From: Dialister sp.
Lineage (GTDB): Bacteria > Bacillota > Negativicutes > Veillonellales > Dialisteraceae
DNA: 6,028 bases
NCBI GenBank assembly: GCA_022722495.1
Contig: JAIJLI010000142.1
Coordinates: 1 to 6,028 of the forward strand
Direction: 5' to 3'
Positions 5,193 to 6,028 of the stretch are shown in pieces. The position numbers and the translations under genes were made by a program. How positions within the stretch are numbered: position 1 is the stretch's first letter; every line of letters begins with the position of its first letter. The notes beneath the pieces were generated by a model, which saw nothing but the letters and a program-made list of their open reading frames with translations, had not been told where the DNA came from and ran no database searches.

Positions 5193-6028
5193 ATGATCGA
5201 AAATACAAGCTTCACAATTAAGACTGTGGAACTCAGCGATGATAAGCGTCATGGCAAGTTCGAATGCGAACCTCTCGAAAGAGGCTATGGCATTACTCTG
5301 GGAAACAGTTTAAGACGCGTGTTGCTTTCATCTTTAGACGGTGTGGCTATTACGTCTATCAAAATCGACGGCGTGCTTCATGAATTTTCCACTATTAACG
5401 GCGTCAAAGAAGATGTAACAGATATGATTCTGAACCTGAAGAAGATCCGCTTCATCGCACATGAAGAAGCCGTCTTCCCGATGACAGTTCGTATCGATAT
5501 CACTGAAGAAGGTATTTTCCATGCTGGTGACATGAAGTTACCGGCAGAAATTGATGTTCTCAACAAGGATCTTGTCATTTGCACACTGGATTCCGATGCT
5601 CATCTGGGCATGGAAATGACCATCAATCGTGGACATGGCTATGTTCCTTTCACCAAGAACAAAAGAGAGGAAGACGTCATCGGCGTCATTCCGATCGACT
5701 CCATTTATTCTCCTGTCATTAAATGCAACTATAACGTCAGCGATACCCGCGTAGGCAATGAAATGGACTACGACAAGCTGACACTTGAACTGGATACGGA
5801 TGGATCTGTCAATGCAGACGATGCTGTTGCAACGGCTGCTGACATTCTGATCAGCTGCTTCACGAATTTCCTGAACATCGGTGACGCACAGGACAATAGA
5901 GTCCCGGCAGTTTCTGATGAAGCGCAGGAAAGTGATGTCAGCGTAGAGGGAAGCGAGATCGATAAGATTCGCGAACTCCCGATCGATGATCTTGAGCTGT
6001 CCGTTCGCGCATTCAACTGCCTGAAGAG
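5193..6028 (+). CDS. rpoA: DNA-directed RNA polymerase subunit alpha (3' end cut by window)
   Basis: The alpha subunit dimerises to scaffold polymerase assembly; its C-terminal domain binds UP-element DNA and activators. Here 278 codons are visible and the frame is open to the window edge. The N-terminal domain includes ERGYGITLGNSLRRVLLSSL (residues 29-48; R42 matches E. coli R45) and HEFSTINGVKEDV (63-75). An acidic linker spans about residues 231-261. The C-terminal domain then begins with IDDLELSVRAFNCLK (264-278), where R272, N275, C276 and K278 match the E. coli DNA-binding residues R265, N268, C269 and K271. The start follows AAGGAGG (5178-5184) by eight bases. The remaining C-terminal domain, and presumably rplQ, lie beyond the window. 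Confidence 0.98.
   Translation, partial: MIENTSFTIKTVELSDDKRHGKFECEPLERGYGITLGNSLRRVLLSSLDGVAITSIKIDGVLHEFSTINGVKEDVTDMILNLKKIRFIAHEEAVFPMTVRIDITEEGIFHAGDMKLPAEIDVLNKDLVICTLDSDAHLGMEMTINRGHGYVPFTKNKREEDVIGVIPIDSIYSPVIKCNYNVSDTRVGNEMDYDKLTLELDTDGSVNADDAVATAADILISCFTNFLNIGDAQDNRVPAVSDEAQESDVSVEGSEIDKIRELPIDDLELSVRAFNCLK

Noticed and set aside
4969..5196. Plus-strand open frame (75 codons) overlapping the end of rpsK, the spacer and the rpoA start
   Set aside because: Out of frame with the conserved S11 C-terminus, with no recognisable family; the spacer happens to lack stops in this frame.

Overview
This window is a conserved bacterial ribosomal-protein locus: the 3' half of the spc operon running into the alpha operon. 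All genes are on the + strand and tightly packed. The order is rplR (3' end), rpsE, rpmD, rplO, secY, adk, map, infA, rpmJ, rpsM, rpsK, rpoA (5' part, cut by the window edge). It contains no mobile element, CRISPR array, rRNA or tRNA, and no unknown protein-coding gene.

The organism is most likely a Gram-positive-lineage Firmicute (Bacillota). Support comes from AAGGAGG-type Shine-Dalgarno sites before most genes, the rplO-secY-adk-map-infA-rpmJ-rpsM-rpsK-rpoA order, a four-cysteine zinc LID in adenylate kinase and a Bacillus/Clostridium-like alpha subunit. Moderate GC content and the general look of the proteins suggest Negativicutes (a Dialister/Veillonella-type organism). That placement is an impression and was not tested by search.

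Layout. Positions 1-1233 hold large- and small-subunit ribosomal proteins L18 (end), S5, L30 and L15. Positions 1235-2497 hold SecY, the membrane channel of the Sec translocase. Positions 2525-3927 hold adenylate kinase and methionine aminopeptidase, joined by an ATGA stop/start overlap. Positions 3976-5135 hold initiation factor IF-1, L36, S13 and S11. Positions 5193-6028 hold the RNA polymerase alpha subunit through the start of its C-terminal domain. Together these genes couple ribosome assembly, translation initiation, N-terminal methionine removal, protein export, adenylate balance and transcription. No convincing promoter is visible, so transcription probably enters from upstream of the window. 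No stretch over 300 bases lacks a gene; the longest gap is 57 bases (rpsK-rpoA).

The points worth a second look are in the junctions. A terminator-shaped hairpin with a T-run has the secY stop codon in its right arm. A small hairpin with a GAAA loop sits just before the rpoA ribosome-binding site. rpsD is absent between rpsK and rpoA, and the small KOW gene often found between map and infA is also absent. I see no evidence for a previously undescribed system here.
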